Positions 6,810 through 16,080 are shown, numbered from the stretch's first letter. The stretch: 47,749 bases of DNA from DATESN01 sp035270785 (GCA_035270785.1 DATESN010000098.1:1-47749), one strand, 5' to 3'. Notes: generated by a model from the sequence alone, not told the origin. Made by a program: numbers and translations.

Positions 6810-8306
6810 TTATTTATCTAGTGTCTTCATCGTCGGAAACAATAGCACATCCCTAATTGCAGGTGAGTCTGTTAACAGCATAACCATACGGTCAATACCA
6901 AATCCAATACCGCCAGTTGGTGGCATTCCAATTTCTAGGGAATTCAAGAAATCTTCATCGATGCTATTTGCTTCCTCATCTCCTTGGGCTTTTAATTCTT
7001 CTTGGGCCATGAAGCGTTCACGCTGATCGATTGGGTCGTTTAACTCGGAATAAGCATTTGCCATTTCTCTGCAGGTAATGAATAATTCAAAACGTTCTGT
7101 ATACTCTGGATCGGTTGGCTTTTTCTTGGTTAGTGGTGAAATCTCAACAGGATGATCCATAATGAAGGTTGGCTGAACTAAATGTTCCTCAACAAATTCT
7201 TCAAAGAATAAATTTAAGATATCGCCTTTTTTATGTCTTGCTTCATAATGAACGTGATGTTTATCTGCTAAGGCCTTTGCTTCTTCAACAGTGTTTATTT
7301 CTTTGAAATCAATACCCACATATTTCTTTACTGCATCTAACATGGTCAGTCTTTCGAATGGTTTACCAAGATCAATTTCAACATCACCATACATAATCTT
7401 AGTTGTTCCCAAAACTTCGTTAGCAACATGACGATATAAGTTTTCACTTAAATCCATCATGCCATGATAGTCCGTGTATGCTTGATAGAGTTCCATTAAT
7501 GTAAATTCAGGATTATGTCTTACACTAAGACCTTCATTGCGAAATACACGTCCTATTTCATAAACTCTTTCAAGGCCGCCTACAATAAGCCTTTTTAAGT
7601 ACAATTCTAAAGAGATTCTCAAATGTACATCTTCATCAAGGGCATTATAATGGGTGTCAAAAGGTCTTGCAGATGCGCCACCAGCATTTGGTACAAGCAT
7701 TGGTGTTTCCACTTCCATAAAGCCTTGCCCATCTAAGTATTTACGAATAGAACTAATGATTTGAGAACGCTTAATAAATGTATTTTTTACATCTTGGTTC
7801 ATGACTAGATCTACGTATCTCTGACGGTAACGAATATCTGTATTGGTTAGTCCATGAAATTTTTCTGGTAACATTTGAAGACTTTTTGATAATAATGTTA
7901 CCACAGCGGCATGAATGGAGATTTCTTCTGTTTTTGTTTTAAACACTTCTCCTTCAATTCCAACAATATCACCAACATCATATTTCTTAAAATCTGCATA
8001 TGATTCTTCTCCTATGCTATCTCTAGCAACATAGGATTGGATATTTCCCTTTAAATCCTGAATATTACAAAAAGATGCTTTACCCATTACTCGTTTTGAC
8101 ATAATACGTCCTGCTAATCTTACTGTTTTACCTTCTAATGATTCAAATCCTTCTTTTATATCAACGCTATGATAGGTCACATCATATTTCATGACTTCAA
8201 AAGGATTCTTCCCAGCATCTTGTAAAGCTTGTAACTTTTCCCTACGAATCTTCAAAAGTTGCTTAATATCTTGTTCTTGTACATTTCGGTTTTGTTCTTC
8301 AGCCAC
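6810..8306 (-). CDS. lysS: Lysyl-tRNA synthetase, class II
   Basis: The product is 498 residues, the usual length. It has an N-terminal OB-fold anticodon-binding domain (about 63-145; VRLAGRIMSKR, FCNIQDL) and a class II core with motif 2 (FRNEGLSVRHNPEF, 256-269) and motif 3 (GIGFGIDRMVMLL, near 468-480). It charges tRNA-Lys in the cytoplasm. The start is GTG 8306, with GGAG eight bases upstream. It lies 17 bp after greA, and the pair shares the promoter at 8861-8890; greA-lysS is a common clostridial arrangement. It ends at the junction with the mobile-element region. The gene is intact. Confidence 0.97.
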   Translation of the reverse strand: MAEEQNRNVQEQDIKQLLKIRREKLQALQDAGKNPFEVMKYDVTYHSVDIKEGFESLEGKTVRLAGRIMSKRVMGKASFCNIQDLKGNIQSYVARDSIGEESYADFKKYDVGDIVGIEGEVFKTKTEEISIHAAVVTLLSKSLQMLPEKFHGLTNTDIRYRQRYVDLVMNQDVKNTFIKRSQIISSIRKYLDGQGFMEVETPMLVPNAGGASARPFDTHYNALDEDVHLRISLELYLKRLIVGGLERVYEIGRVFRNEGLSVRHNPEFTLMELYQAYTDYHGMMDLSENLYRHVANEVLGTTKIMYGDVEIDLGKPFERLTMLDAVKKYVGIDFKEINTVEEAKALADKHHVHYEARHKKGDILNLFFEEFVEEHLVQPTFIMDHPVEISPLTKKKPTDPEYTERFELFITCREMANAYSELNDPIDQRERFMAQEELKAQGDEEANSIDEDFLNSLEIGMPPTGGIGFGIDRMVMLLTDSPAIRDVLLFPTMKTLDK

Positions 8307-8323
8307 TTAAAACACTCCTTTTA

Positions 8324-8806
8324 TTAGATAGATCTTTCAATATCAAGTACTTTGTATTTTAAAATACCAACTTGAGTTTCCACACTTACTGTTTGTCCTT
8401 TTTTGGTTCCAATTAGCGCTTTTCCAACTGGAGATTCATTAGATATTTTTCCTTTTAAGCTGTTTGCTTCTGTCGAACCAACAATTTTATATTCTAATGT
8501 TTCCTTAAATTCCATGTCCATAATGGTAACTTTGCAGCCAATACTGATTTTATCTAAATTAACTTCTTCTTCCACGACTACTTCAGCATTTTTTAAAATT
8601 TTCTCCAAATCATCAATTCTAGCTTCTAGATCACGTTGTTCATCTTTTGCAGCATCATATTCTGCATTTTCAGATAAATCCCCTTGTTCTCTTGCTTCTT
8701 TGATTTTTTGAGCTACTTCTTTTCTTTTTACTACTTTTAAATCGTGTAGCTCTTCCTCATATTCTCTTAGACCCTCATAGGTTAATATATTTTTCTTTTC
8801 TTCCAT
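8324..8806 (-). CDS. greA: Transcription elongation factor GreA
   Basis: The product is 160 residues, the normal GreA length. The N-terminal coiled coil (about 10-75) carries the tip motif GDLSENAEYDAAKDEQ, whose acidic residues assist RNA cleavage in the RNA polymerase secondary channel. The C-terminal FKBP-like domain includes the usual ISNESPVGKALIG. GreA rescues backtracked polymerase. I chose ATG 8806; a longer frame exists upstream, but it would begin at the TTG of the promoter -35 box. It is first in the greA-lysS operon. Confidence 0.95.
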   Translation of the reverse strand: MEEKKNILTYEGLREYEEELHDLKVVKRKEVAQKIKEAREQGDLSENAEYDAAKDEQRDLEARIDDLEKILKNAEVVVEEEVNLDKISIGCKVTIMDMEFKETLEYKIVGSTEANSLKGKISNESPVGKALIGTKKGQTVSVETQVGILKYKVLDIERSI

Positions 8807-8860
8807 TTCATCCGCACCCTTTCCATTTAAAGTACATAAGCTATCCCTCATAACTAAGGT

Positions 8861-8890
8861 ATTATACCGTATTAATGTTCTTAGTGTCAA
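8861..8890 (-). promoter_or_regulatory. greA-lysS sigma-A promoter
   Basis: TTGACA (8885-8890) and TATAAT (8861-8866) are both perfect, with an 18-bp spacer, 55 bp upstream of the greA start. Confidence 0.75.
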
Positions 8891-9087
8891 GAAAGAACCT
8901 TTTTTGAAAAACGATAGCTTCTACTTCTTCTATGAAGCATATGAATTCATCGTTTTATTTATTCCTGTACTTGTACTTTCTTTATCATTTTTTTATCATA
9001 TATAATTATAATTTATTAAAATCTCTTTTAAGAGTTATAATAGCATACCCATCTGTTACTCGTTCCATGTATTGAAACTTACGGGGA

Positions 9088-10050
9088 TTAACGCATTTTT
9101 TCAATGATCTCATCCAATTCTTCAAAGCTCTCCATAGCATTAATCATTAGTCGAAGTTTTGCTGAATTAGGATATCCCGCCGTATACCAGGATAAATGCT
9201 TTCTCATTTCACGAATTCCAGTATAGTCACCCTTTATTTCTTTCTGCATAGAAGCATGTTTTATAATGGTTTTTATAACTTCATCTCTAGATGGCTTTTC
9301 TTCCAATGCACCCGTTTTTAAAAATGTATTAATTTGATGAAAAATCCATGGGTTTCCACGGACTGCTCGTCCAATCATGATCCCATCACATCCCGTTTCC
9401 TCTATCATTTGTTTGGCAGTTTCAGGAGATGATACATCACCATTTCCGATCACTGGTATAGAAACAGCTTCTTTAACCTGGCGGATAATGTCCCAGTCTG
9501 CTTGACCTGAATAATATTGTTCTCTTGTTCTGCCATGAACAGCTATGGCAGAAGCGCCTGCAAACTCTGCTCTTTTTGCCATCTCCACTGCATTAATATG
9601 ATTTTCATCAAATCCTTTTCTAATCTTAACTGTAACAGGCTTACGAATTGCCATAACCGTCTTATGAATAATCTCTTCGGCCAATTTGGGATTCTTCATC
9701 AAAGCAGATCCCTCATTATTATTAACAATTTTTGGTACCGGACATCCCATATTAATATCTAATATGGAAAAAGGACGTTCTTCCACTCTTTTTGCTATTT
9801 CACTTATAACATCTGGCTCTGAACCAAATAATTGCAAGGATACTGGGACTTCATCCTTATGAATTTCCAGCATTGTTTCTGTATTTTTATTATTATATAA
9901 GATTGCCTTTGCGCTTACCATTTCCATACAAAGCAATCCCGCTCCTTGTTCCTTGCATAATAGTCGAAATGGCAAATCTGTTACACCCGCCATAGGCGCT
10001 AGTATTAGATTATTATCTAATATTATAGTTCCAATTTTTAATTGACTCAT
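9088..10050 (-). CDS. dusB: tRNA-dihydrouridine synthase
   Basis: The product is 320 residues. It is a TIM-barrel flavoenzyme: APMAGVTDLPFRL (18-30) binds FMN, and NMGCP contains the catalytic Cys103. Later GVTGRTREQ-type (HGRTREQYYSG), IGNGDV and GIMIGRAVRGNPWIF segments are all typical of Dus proteins. It reduces uridine to dihydrouridine in the D-loop of tRNA using NADPH. I chose ATG 10050, one base after the coaX stop; the frame upstream of it lies inside coaX. It is last in the argF operon. Downstream (8900-9087) I see only a short weak hairpin near 9023-9034 and no clear terminator. Confidence 0.93.
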   Translation of the reverse strand: MSQLKIGTIILDNNLILAPMAGVTDLPFRLLCKEQGAGLLCMEMVSAKAILYNNKNTETMLEIHKDEVPVSLQLFGSEPDVISEIAKRVEERPFSILDINMGCPVPKIVNNNEGSALMKNPKLAEEIIHKTVMAIRKPVTVKIRKGFDENHINAVEMAKRAEFAGASAIAVHGRTREQYYSGQADWDIIRQVKEAVSIPVIGNGDVSSPETAKQMIEETGCDGIMIGRAVRGNPWIFHQINTFLKTGALEEKPSRDEVIKTIIKHASMQKEIKGDYTGIREMRKHLSWYTAGYPNSAKLRLMINAMESFEELDEIIEKMR

Positions 10051-10051
10051 T

Positions 10052-10825
10052 CTATTTAACCTTATTTTTATAGTAAAGGATTCGTAATCCATCCAACGTC
10101 AGGGAAGGGTCGTAAATATCAATGGATTCTGTTTCCTCCGCAATAATTCTTCCCAAACCACCTGTTGCAACAACTTTAAGGTTATCATATCCTGATTCCT
10201 TTTTCACTTGTTTCACGATATATTCTGTTTGACCTATTTGACCAAAGATTAGTCCAGCTTGCATACTTGAAATTGTTTCCTGAGCCAGAATGGACTTGGG
10301 TTTTTTAATCTCAATTTCAGGTAACCTTGCCGTATCTTCCCAAAGTGCTTTCGCAGAAATACGAATTCCTGGTGCTGTAATGCCGGCGCTAAAAGATCCA
10401 TTTTCTGTAACCAAGTCATAGGTTGTAGCCGTACCAAAATCCATAACAAGTATTGGTCCACCATATTTTTCAAATGCTGCTACGGCATCCACAATTCTAT
10501 CTGCGCCTATTTCTCTTGGGTTTTCTGTAATAATACTAATACCAGTTTTAACTCCAGGTCCTACAATTATAGGGGTACATTTTAAATACCTAACCACAGC
10601 ACCTACAAAAGAATGCATGACATTGGGTACCACACTAGCTATAATGGTTCCTTCTATATTTTCTACTGTAACATCATTATTTTTTAATAATTCACGAATA
10701 TGTATTCCATATTCATCTGATGTCCTTGTTATTTTAGATATCATTCGAAAGGTTGTCACTAGTTCTTCCTTATCATAAACTCCAAATGTTATATTCGTAT
10801 TTCCTATATCAATTACTAAAATCAT
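10052..10825 (-). CDS. coaX: Type III pantothenate kinase
   Basis: The product is 257 residues. The ASKHA-fold motifs are present: DIGNTN (6-11) for phosphate binding, GADRIVDAVA (107-116) for pantothenate, and DFGTATTYD (129-137). It phosphorylates pantothenate in the first step of coenzyme A synthesis and, unlike type I/II enzymes, needs a monovalent cation and is not CoA-inhibited. AGGAG lies seven bases before the ATG. Its stop is one base from the dusB start, and it follows the DUF6145-like gene by 46 bp, within the argF-birA operon. Confidence 0.95.
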   Translation of the reverse strand: MILVIDIGNTNITFGVYDKEELVTTFRMISKITRTSDEYGIHIRELLKNNDVTVENIEGTIIASVVPNVMHSFVGAVVRYLKCTPIIVGPGVKTGISIITENPREIGADRIVDAVAAFEKYGGPILVMDFGTATTYDLVTENGSFSAGITAPGIRISAKALWEDTARLPEIEIKKPKSILAQETISSMQAGLIFGQIGQTEYIVKQVKKESGYDNLKVVATGGLGRIIAEETESIDIYDPSLTLDGLRILYYKNKVK

Positions 10826-10871
10826 AACTTCACTCCTTTATTACATCTACTAAAAAATACTGTAATAATAT

Positions 10872-11225
10872 TTATATTTCATCCCCAAGTATCTTGGAAA
10901 TATCCTCATGTAATACAAATACCTTATAAAATAAACTAAGGGATTCCAATAGCTCTTGTTTTGTTCTTCTAATCTTACCAACTAAGAGACCACTACTAAT
11001 ATCATCGTAACAAATATCATCTTCTTCTGATGTAGTCTCTAATACCAAACTTCCATCCTCTTCAAAAGCAATTGTAAAAATGCCACCCGCTTCTTGCGTA
11101 TGTAGTATACAGATAATACGCAGTTCTACTTTCACGGATTCGGGCATCCCATCAAAAAGTTCATTAAAATAATATTTTTGTTCATAGGCATTCGCACCGC
11201 ATAGTATTATTCGTTTCTCACTCAT
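10872..11225 (-). CDS. Conserved hypothetical protein (DUF6145-like)
   Basis: The product is 117 residues, soluble and acidic, with no signal peptide or membrane segment. It starts MSEKRIILCGANAYEQKYYF and ends in a helical region. Genes of this kind sit between birA and coaX in Lachnospiraceae genomes; I recall the label DUF6145 but have no function for it. The fold looks like a small alpha/beta protein with a middle region containing several acidic residues (EEDDICYDD). It lies 27 bp after birA and 46 bp before coaX, so it belongs to the operon and might concern vitamin or cofactor supply, as an inference only. Confidence 0.7.
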   Translation of the reverse strand: MSEKRIILCGANAYEQKYYFNELFDGMPESVKVELRIICILHTQEAGGIFTIAFEEDGSLVLETTSEEDDICYDDISSGLLVGKIRRTKQELLESLSLFYKVFVLHEDISKILGDEI

Positions 11226-11252
11226 ACATTATCCAACTCTTTCTATTTTTTA

Positions 11253-12233
11253 TTACACATAACCATAAAGCCCACGTACGGATACTTCTCCAGAATATAC
11301 TTTAACAACTTCTCCATCCTCTTTTTCAACCAAAAGTTCACCAACTTCATTGATTCCTCTTGCTATACCTTGAAAATCACCTTTTGGATCCATTACTTTA
11401 ACCGCACAATCTTTAGTAATTAAGAGTGCACAGTATTCTTGTTGAAGTTTTGATAAGTCCTCTGTCTCACAAAAAATATCGTAATATAGCTCAAAGTTCG
11501 TGATGATTTTTTCGGCCAATTCAGCTCGTATCACCTTATTTCCTGTTTCCAAAAAAAGTGATGTTGCAATTCCCTCAATATCATCTTGAAATTGTGTTGT
11601 GTTTACATTAATTCCAACTCCAATCACAACATAATGGATATATCCTGTTTCCGCATTCATCTCAGTTAAAATACCACATACTTTTTTTCCATTCATAATC
11701 ACATCATTGGGCCATTTAATGGAAATAGGTTCCTGGCACATGGATTTTATAGCTTTCCCCACACTAAGGGCCATCACTAATGTGAGCATGGATGCTTTAT
11801 CCGGGTCAAAACTTGGACGCAGTAAAATACTCATATATACCGCTTCTCCTGCTGGAGATTGCCACTCCCTTCCCCTTCTTCCTCTTCCAGTTCTCTGCAT
11901 ATTGGCAACAATCAAAGTTCCGTGAGGAGCGCCTTCCTCTGCCATGCGTTTCGCATCTATGTTAGTGGAATCCGTCTCCTCATGATATACAAGATTTTTA
12001 CCTATATATTTTGTATGTAAACGACTGGAAATTTCATCATTGGATAGAGTATCCGGACATGATACTAACTTATACCCTTTGTTTTTCAATGTTTCTATTT
12101 CATAGCCTTCTTCTTTTAAAGCATTCATATGTTTCCAAATTGCTGTTCTTGATACTCCAAAATAATTGCAAATTTCTTGTCCAGACAGATAGGTCTCCGT
12201 GTTTCTTAACATTGCCAATATTTCTATTTTCAT
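11253..12233 (-). CDS. birA: Biotin operon repressor / biotin-protein ligase
   Basis: The product is 326 residues, a group II BirA. The N-terminal winged helix (1-60) contains LSGQEICNYFGVSRTAIWKH, followed by the ligase domain with the biotinyl-AMP loop GRGRRG (116-121) and KWPNDVIMNGKKVCGIL (about 178-194), and a C-terminal SH3-like domain. It attaches biotin to carboxylase carrier proteins and can repress biotin genes. I chose ATG 12233, which fits the usual N-terminus and follows a GGTGAT site; an upstream ATG at 12293 would overlap argF. Confidence 0.94.
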   Translation of the reverse strand: MKIEILAMLRNTETYLSGQEICNYFGVSRTAIWKHMNALKEEGYEIETLKNKGYKLVSCPDTLSNDEISSRLHTKYIGKNLVYHEETDSTNIDAKRMAEEGAPHGTLIVANMQRTGRGRRGREWQSPAGEAVYMSILLRPSFDPDKASMLTLVMALSVGKAIKSMCQEPISIKWPNDVIMNGKKVCGILTEMNAETGYIHYVVIGVGINVNTTQFQDDIEGIATSLFLETGNKVIRAELAEKIITNFELYYDIFCETEDLSKLQQEYCALLITKDCAVKVMDPKGDFQGIARGINEVGELLVEKEDGEVVKVYSGEVSVRGLYGYV

Positions 12234-12283
12234 CAAATCACCATTTTCCGTTTTTACATTTACTCTTTTACTTCCATAGCCTT

Positions 12284-13291
12284 TTACTTCCATAACCTTT
12301 CACAATCACCTAAAGTAGCTGCCATCACTGCTTTTATAGAATGCATGCGGTTTTCTGCTTCTTCAAATACTTTTGACTTTTCAGAATGAAATACATGATC
12401 CGTTACTTCCATTTCATTAATGTGAAAGCGTTCCCCCATCTCTTTTCCTATCTTAGTGTCTAAATCATGGAATGCTGGTAAGCAATGTAAAAATATGGAT
12501 TTTTCACTGGTATGTTTCATAATTTCATCAGTTACCTTATATGGCGATAGATCTTTTATTCTTTCTTCCCATACTTCATCTGGCTCTCCCATGGAAACCC
12601 AGACATCCGTATAAATAACGTCGGCATCTTTACTTGCTATTACCACATCCTCTGTCAATGTAATCGTTGCTCCACTTTTTAATGCATACATTTGGCATTC
12701 TTCCACTAACTGCTTGTTTGGAAAATATTTTTTTGGCGCACATGCTACATAATGCATTCCTAATTTTGCACAAACAATCATTAAAGAGTTGCCCATATTA
12801 TATCTGGCATCACCCATATATACTAATTTAACACCTTTTAAATAGCCAAACTGTTCCCGGATTGTTAACATATCACCTAACATTTGTGTTGGGTGATATT
12901 CATTGGTAAGGCCATTCCATACAGGAACTCCTGCATACTTCGCAAGCTCTTCCACGATTGTTTGTTCATAACCACGATATTCAATTCCCTCAAACATGCC
13001 CCCTAAAACCTTGGCCGTATCAGCAATACTTTCCTTTTTACCGATTTGTGAACCGGTGGGATCTAAGTAAGTAGAACCCATTCCAAGATCATGGGCAGCT
13101 ACTTCAAAAGCACATCTTGTCCTTGTGCTTGTTTTTTCAAATATCAATGCAACATTCTTTCCTCTATAAATATCAACTGGAATTCCTGCTTTTTTCTTTC
13201 TTTTAAGTTCCGTTGCTAAATCTAAAAAATAGATAATTTCTTCCGCCGTATAATCCTTTAATGTTAAAAAATTACGTCCTATTAAGTTCAT
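12284..13291 (-). CDS. argF: Ornithine carbamoyltransferase
   Basis: The product is 335 residues. It has the carbamoyl-phosphate loop STRTR (55-59), the middle region with DARYNMGNS, and the ornithine loop HCLPAFHD (about 272-279). It makes citrulline from ornithine and carbamoyl phosphate. No other arginine genes are adjacent, so anabolic or catabolic use cannot be told from context alone, but the ArgR-box-like palindrome in the promoter favours arginine-regulated biosynthesis. It is first in the operon argF-birA-(unknown)-coaX-dusB. The N-terminus MNLIGRNFLTL is typical of the family. Confidence 0.95.
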   Translation of the reverse strand: MNLIGRNFLTLKDYTAEEIIYFLDLATELKRKKKAGIPVDIYRGKNVALIFEKTSTRTRCAFEVAAHDLGMGSTYLDPTGSQIGKKESIADTAKVLGGMFEGIEYRGYEQTIVEELAKYAGVPVWNGLTNEYHPTQMLGDMLTIREQFGYLKGVKLVYMGDARYNMGNSLMIVCAKLGMHYVACAPKKYFPNKQLVEECQMYALKSGATITLTEDVVIASKDADVIYTDVWVSMGEPDEVWEERIKDLSPYKVTDEIMKHTSEKSIFLHCLPAFHDLDTKIGKEMGERFHINEMEVTDHVFHSEKSKVFEEAENRMHSIKAVMAATLGDCERLWK

Positions 13292-13312
13292 TGTTTAACC
13301 CCTTTTCTATGA

Positions 13313-13354
13313 ATTCAATTGAATACATTATAGCATACAATAATCTTTTGACAA
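13313..13354 (-). promoter_or_regulatory. argF promoter with ArgR-box-like palindrome
   Basis: TTGTCA (13349-13354), a 16-bp spacer and a perfect TATAAT (13327-13332) are followed by ATTCAATTGAAT (13313-13324) at the expected transcription start. A/T-rich palindromes of the TGAAT...ATTCA kind bind ArgR in Firmicutes, so arginine repression is likely. Confidence 0.6.
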
Positions 13355-13355
13355 G

Positions 13356-13407
13356 AAAAATCACACCACCTAAGGCAGTCTATCTATTGCTTTGCCAGGT
13401 AGTGTGA
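13356..13407 (-). terminator. Terminator after the nfeD-SPFH operon
   Basis: On the minus strand TCACAC.ACCT..GGCA pairs with its complement TGCC..AGGT.GTGTGA and is followed by TTTTT, giving a hairpin of about 16 paired bases. It separates this operon from the argF promoter. Confidence 0.75.
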
Positions 13408-13430
13408 TTCTAATATTTTTTTAGAAATGA

Positions 13431-14360
13431 CTATTTTAAAATCTCTTTTATAGAAGTAGCAAGTCCTGCCATTCCTTGTATATCTGAAGGAATAATTATT
13501 TTAGTTGCTTGACCATTTGCTACTTTTTCAAATGCTTCCAAACTTCTAATGCGTAGAACTGCATCATCAGCACCTGCCTCTTTTATAAATCTAATACCAT
13601 CTGCATGGGCTTGTTGAACTTTAAGAATAGCCTCTGCTTCACCCTCTGCTTCACGAATCATTCTTTCTTTTTGTGCTTCCGCTCTAAGGATTGCTGATTG
13701 CTTTTCAGCTTGAGCTTCTAAAATTACTGATTCTTTGTTACCTTCTGCAACAAGAATGGTAGAAGTCTTCTCACCTTCGGCACGAAGAATAGCCTCACGT
13801 CTTTCACGTTCTGCCTTCATTTGTTTTTCCATTGCATCTTGAATCGCTGCTGGTGGAATAATATTTTTAAGTTCTACACGATTTACTTTAATACCCCATG
13901 GGTCTGTTGCAATATCAAGTGATGAACGCATCTTTGTATTAATTGTTTCTCTAGAAGTAAGTGTTTGATCAAGTTCCAAATCACCAATAATATTTCTAAG
14001 AGTTGTTGCAGATAAATTCTCGATTGCCATAATGGGATTTTCAACACCATAAGCAAATAATTTAGGATCTGTTATTTGGAAAAAGATTACTGTATCAATT
14101 CTCATTGTTACATTGTCTTTTGTAATAACTGGTTGTGGTGCGAAATCTACCACTTGCTCTTTTAGAGTAACTCTTTTTGCCACTTTATCAATAAATGGAA
14201 ATCTAAAGTGAATACCTACAGACCAAGTTCCTTGGAATGCACCTAATCTTTCTACAACATACGCTTGTGCTTGAGGCACAATTTTAACACATGATGCCAA
14301 TAACATAATTATTAGTAATAATATTACCGCTACAATCACTGCTCCTGAAATTCCATCCAT
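13431..14360 (-). CDS. SPFH/stomatin-like membrane protein
   Basis: The product is 309 residues. An N-terminal membrane helix (about 6-25) is followed by an SPFH domain (about 26-190; AYVVERLGAFQGTW, PFIDKVAKRVTLKEQ, VNRVELKNIIPP). A long coiled coil rich in Ala, Glu and Arg follows (about 185-260; ERREAILRAEGEK, EAEAILKVQQAH). It is a paraslipin/QmcA-type protein that assembles at membrane microdomains. It pairs with an NfeD-like protein two bases upstream on the same strand, the usual partner in flotillin/stomatin operons. GAGGG lies nine bases before the ATG. Confidence 0.9.
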   Translation of the reverse strand: MDGISGAVIVAVILLLIIMLLASCVKIVPQAQAYVVERLGAFQGTWSVGIHFRFPFIDKVAKRVTLKEQVVDFAPQPVITKDNVTMRIDTVIFFQITDPKLFAYGVENPIMAIENLSATTLRNIIGDLELDQTLTSRETINTKMRSSLDIATDPWGIKVNRVELKNIIPPAAIQDAMEKQMKAERERREAILRAEGEKTSTILVAEGNKESVILEAQAEKQSAILRAEAQKERMIREAEGEAEAILKVQQAHADGIRFIKEAGADDAVLRIRSLEAFEKVANGQATKIIIPSDIQGMAGLATSIKEILK

Positions 14361-14362
14361 AT

Positions 14363-14806
14363 CTAATTACCCTCTTTTCTTTCTTCCACTATTAATTTAA
14401 CTCCTACAACAGATACTACTGTAGCTACTTTTCCAACTTCTAATGTTACTCCATCAAAGCTAGCTCTTGCAGACCACTCTTGTCCATTTACTGTAACTTG
14501 CCCAATGCCTTGGATATTATCAATTTCGCTTATCACAATCGCTTGTTTCCCAATCATACCTTCTATATTGGTTTTAACTCTGTCTTTATTAAAATATTTT
14601 ACGGCTATTGGTCTTGTAAAATAAAGCATAATCCCTGAAGTGACAAAAAATAAAATACTTTGTACTAGAAGCGGTGCCCCTAATAATGCGGCTATTGTTG
14701 CAAGCAAAGCCCCTCCTGCAAACCAAATCGTTGTAAGCCCTAGTGTTGCAATCTCAATTGCTACTAAAACTATTAGTACGAATAACCAAAGTACAGCTAA
14801 GTTCAT
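14363..14806 (-). CDS. NfeD-like membrane protein
   Basis: The product is 147 residues. Two or three membrane segments (about 3-25, 30-45, 48-62) are followed by a C-terminal OB-fold of beta strands (about 85-145; GQVTVNGQEWSAR, VGKVATVVSVVGVKLIV). NfeD proteins partner with SPFH proteins such as the downstream gene, two bases away. I chose ATG 14806 with AAAGGGG upstream; an earlier ATG six codons back would start within that site. It is first in the operon, behind the promoter at 14837-14865. Confidence 0.88.
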   Translation of the reverse strand: MNLAVLWLFVLIVLVAIEIATLGLTTIWFAGGALLATIAALLGAPLLVQSILFFVTSGIMLYFTRPIAVKYFNKDRVKTNIEGMIGKQAIVISEIDNIQGIGQVTVNGQEWSARASFDGVTLEVGKVATVVSVVGVKLIVEERKEGN

Positions 14807-14836
14807 AATTTCAACCCCTTTCATGATCTTCTATTT

Positions 14837-14865
14837 ATTTTACATGATAAGTACGATTATTTCAA
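14837..14865 (-). promoter_or_regulatory. nfeD-SPFH promoter
   Basis: TTGAAA (14860-14865), a 17-bp spacer and TAAAAT (14837-14842) lie about 30 bp upstream of the nfeD start. Confidence 0.55.
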
Positions 14866-14927
14866 TACAATTCCCTATTCATTGACCTAAAAATATAAAA
14901 AGAATATAAAATTAGTGTAAAATAATA

Positions 14928-14971
14928 TAAAAATTCCAAATGTATGTAATACTACCCATACACTTGGAATT
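14928..14971 (-). terminator. Terminator after the cell-wall hydrolase
   Basis: On the minus strand AATTCCAA and TGTATG pair with CATACA and TTGGAATT around an 11-base loop, followed by TTTTATATTATTTT. Confidence 0.75.
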
Positions 14972-14994
14972 AGTTTTAATAAAAGATTATATGA

Positions 14995-16080
14995 TTACCA
15001 AAATACATGAGCTCCAATAATAATACCTTCACGATTTCCTGATATTCTAAAATGAGTTGCCTCACCTACATTAGTAGCACCACCAATTGCTTCTTCGGCA
15101 GCTTGAAAACATGTTTCTGGAGCACCCTTTATGATCATCTTCGCTACTTTTCCATTTAAAGCAGGAGTGAATTGTCCTGACGCATAAATAACCCCACCAA
15201 TTGTATTAGGATAAGCACCACTACGAACACGATTCATAACAACTGCACCAACTGCCAATTTTCCTTCATATGTTTGATTGCCTGCTTCACAATAAATCAA
15301 CGCAGCCAATAGTTCTAAATCGCTTGTATCAGCAGGTAATGCTCCGTAGTTTGTTATCAACTTGGCTTTTTCAGCAGCTTCTGCTTCTTCCCGTAATTTA
15401 ATTTCTTCTACCGTTTCACCTACATCAGTATTAAATTCTACCGTCACATACTTCGCTGAGACAAATGCTTCATCACCGCCATAATCAATCGCTACCCAGC
15501 CATCCAATTCCTCTGTAACAGTCACTTCGTCGTTTTTACTAAGCAATCCGTAAAGAACCGCATCTATTCTTGCTTCTTTTCTTACACTTAATCCTTCTGC
15601 ATTAACAACCGCTGATAGCACACCAACATCTAACGCTAATGCTTCTGCTTCCTGGTTAAATACAAGATATTCATTATTACACCAACCAATAACATTTCCT
15701 GATTTTATTTTTGTCCAACCGTTTTTTTGTTCTAGTAATTCACCACCGCAATCCTTATAAAGCTTTCCTACTATTGCGGATCCTTCTTTTGGTTCTATGC
15801 GAACATTTAACGTGTTCTGCACCTTTGTCATAACCAAATTGGATGTCTTTTCTTCCTTTGCAGCTGTTTTCGCTTCGCTGTTAATCTTAGCAGTATATGC
15901 TACAAGCTCGCTTGTTCCCATGGTAATGTCTGCATCTAAAATAAGTGCTGCACCTGCGTTTAAAGAACTTAAATATTTATTATTAGTAGCACTTACATTA
16001 GATCCTGCAGTAAAAAACATAATTCCACTGACTACCATCGCTAAAAAAGCACGTAGTAACCAAATCTTTTTTGTTTTCAT
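14995..16080 (-). CDS. Secreted SleB-type cell-wall hydrolase with two SH3b domains
   Basis: The product is 361 residues. A signal peptide covers 1-31 (MKTKKIWLLRAFLAMVVS, cleavage near VSA-TN). Two bacterial SH3 domains follow (about 82-141, LNVRIEPKEGSAIVGK; about 152-215, LSVRKEARID), then a short charged helix, then a hydrolase_2/SleB domain (about 252-361; LAALIYCEAGNQTYEG, VGAVVMNRVRSGAYP). The glutamate in IYCEAGNQ is the expected catalytic acid. Such enzymes cleave peptidoglycan and include the spore cortex-lytic SleB, but SH3b repeats are more typical of vegetative wall enzymes, so a sporulation role is uncertain. I chose ATG 16080 with GGAGG five bases before it; the frame upstream runs through the promoter. 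Confidence 0.88.
   Translation of the reverse strand: MKTKKIWLLRAFLAMVVSGIMFFTAGSNVSATNNKYLSSLNAGAALILDADITMGTSELVAYTAKINSEAKTAAKEEKTSNLVMTKVQNTLNVRIEPKEGSAIVGKLYKDCGGELLEQKNGWTKIKSGNVIGWCNNEYLVFNQEAEALALDVGVLSAVVNAEGLSVRKEARIDAVLYGLLSKNDEVTVTEELDGWVAIDYGGDEAFVSAKYVTVEFNTDVGETVEEIKLREEAEAAEKAKLITNYGALPADTSDLELLAALIYCEAGNQTYEGKLAVGAVVMNRVRSGAYPNTIGGVIYASGQFTPALNGKVAKMIIKGAPETCFQAAEEAIGGATNVGEATHFRISGNREGIIIGAHVFW

Noticed and set aside
8807..8890. N-terminal extension of GreA from 8890
   Set aside because: It would start at the TTG of the promoter -35 box, and the extra residues are not GreA-like.
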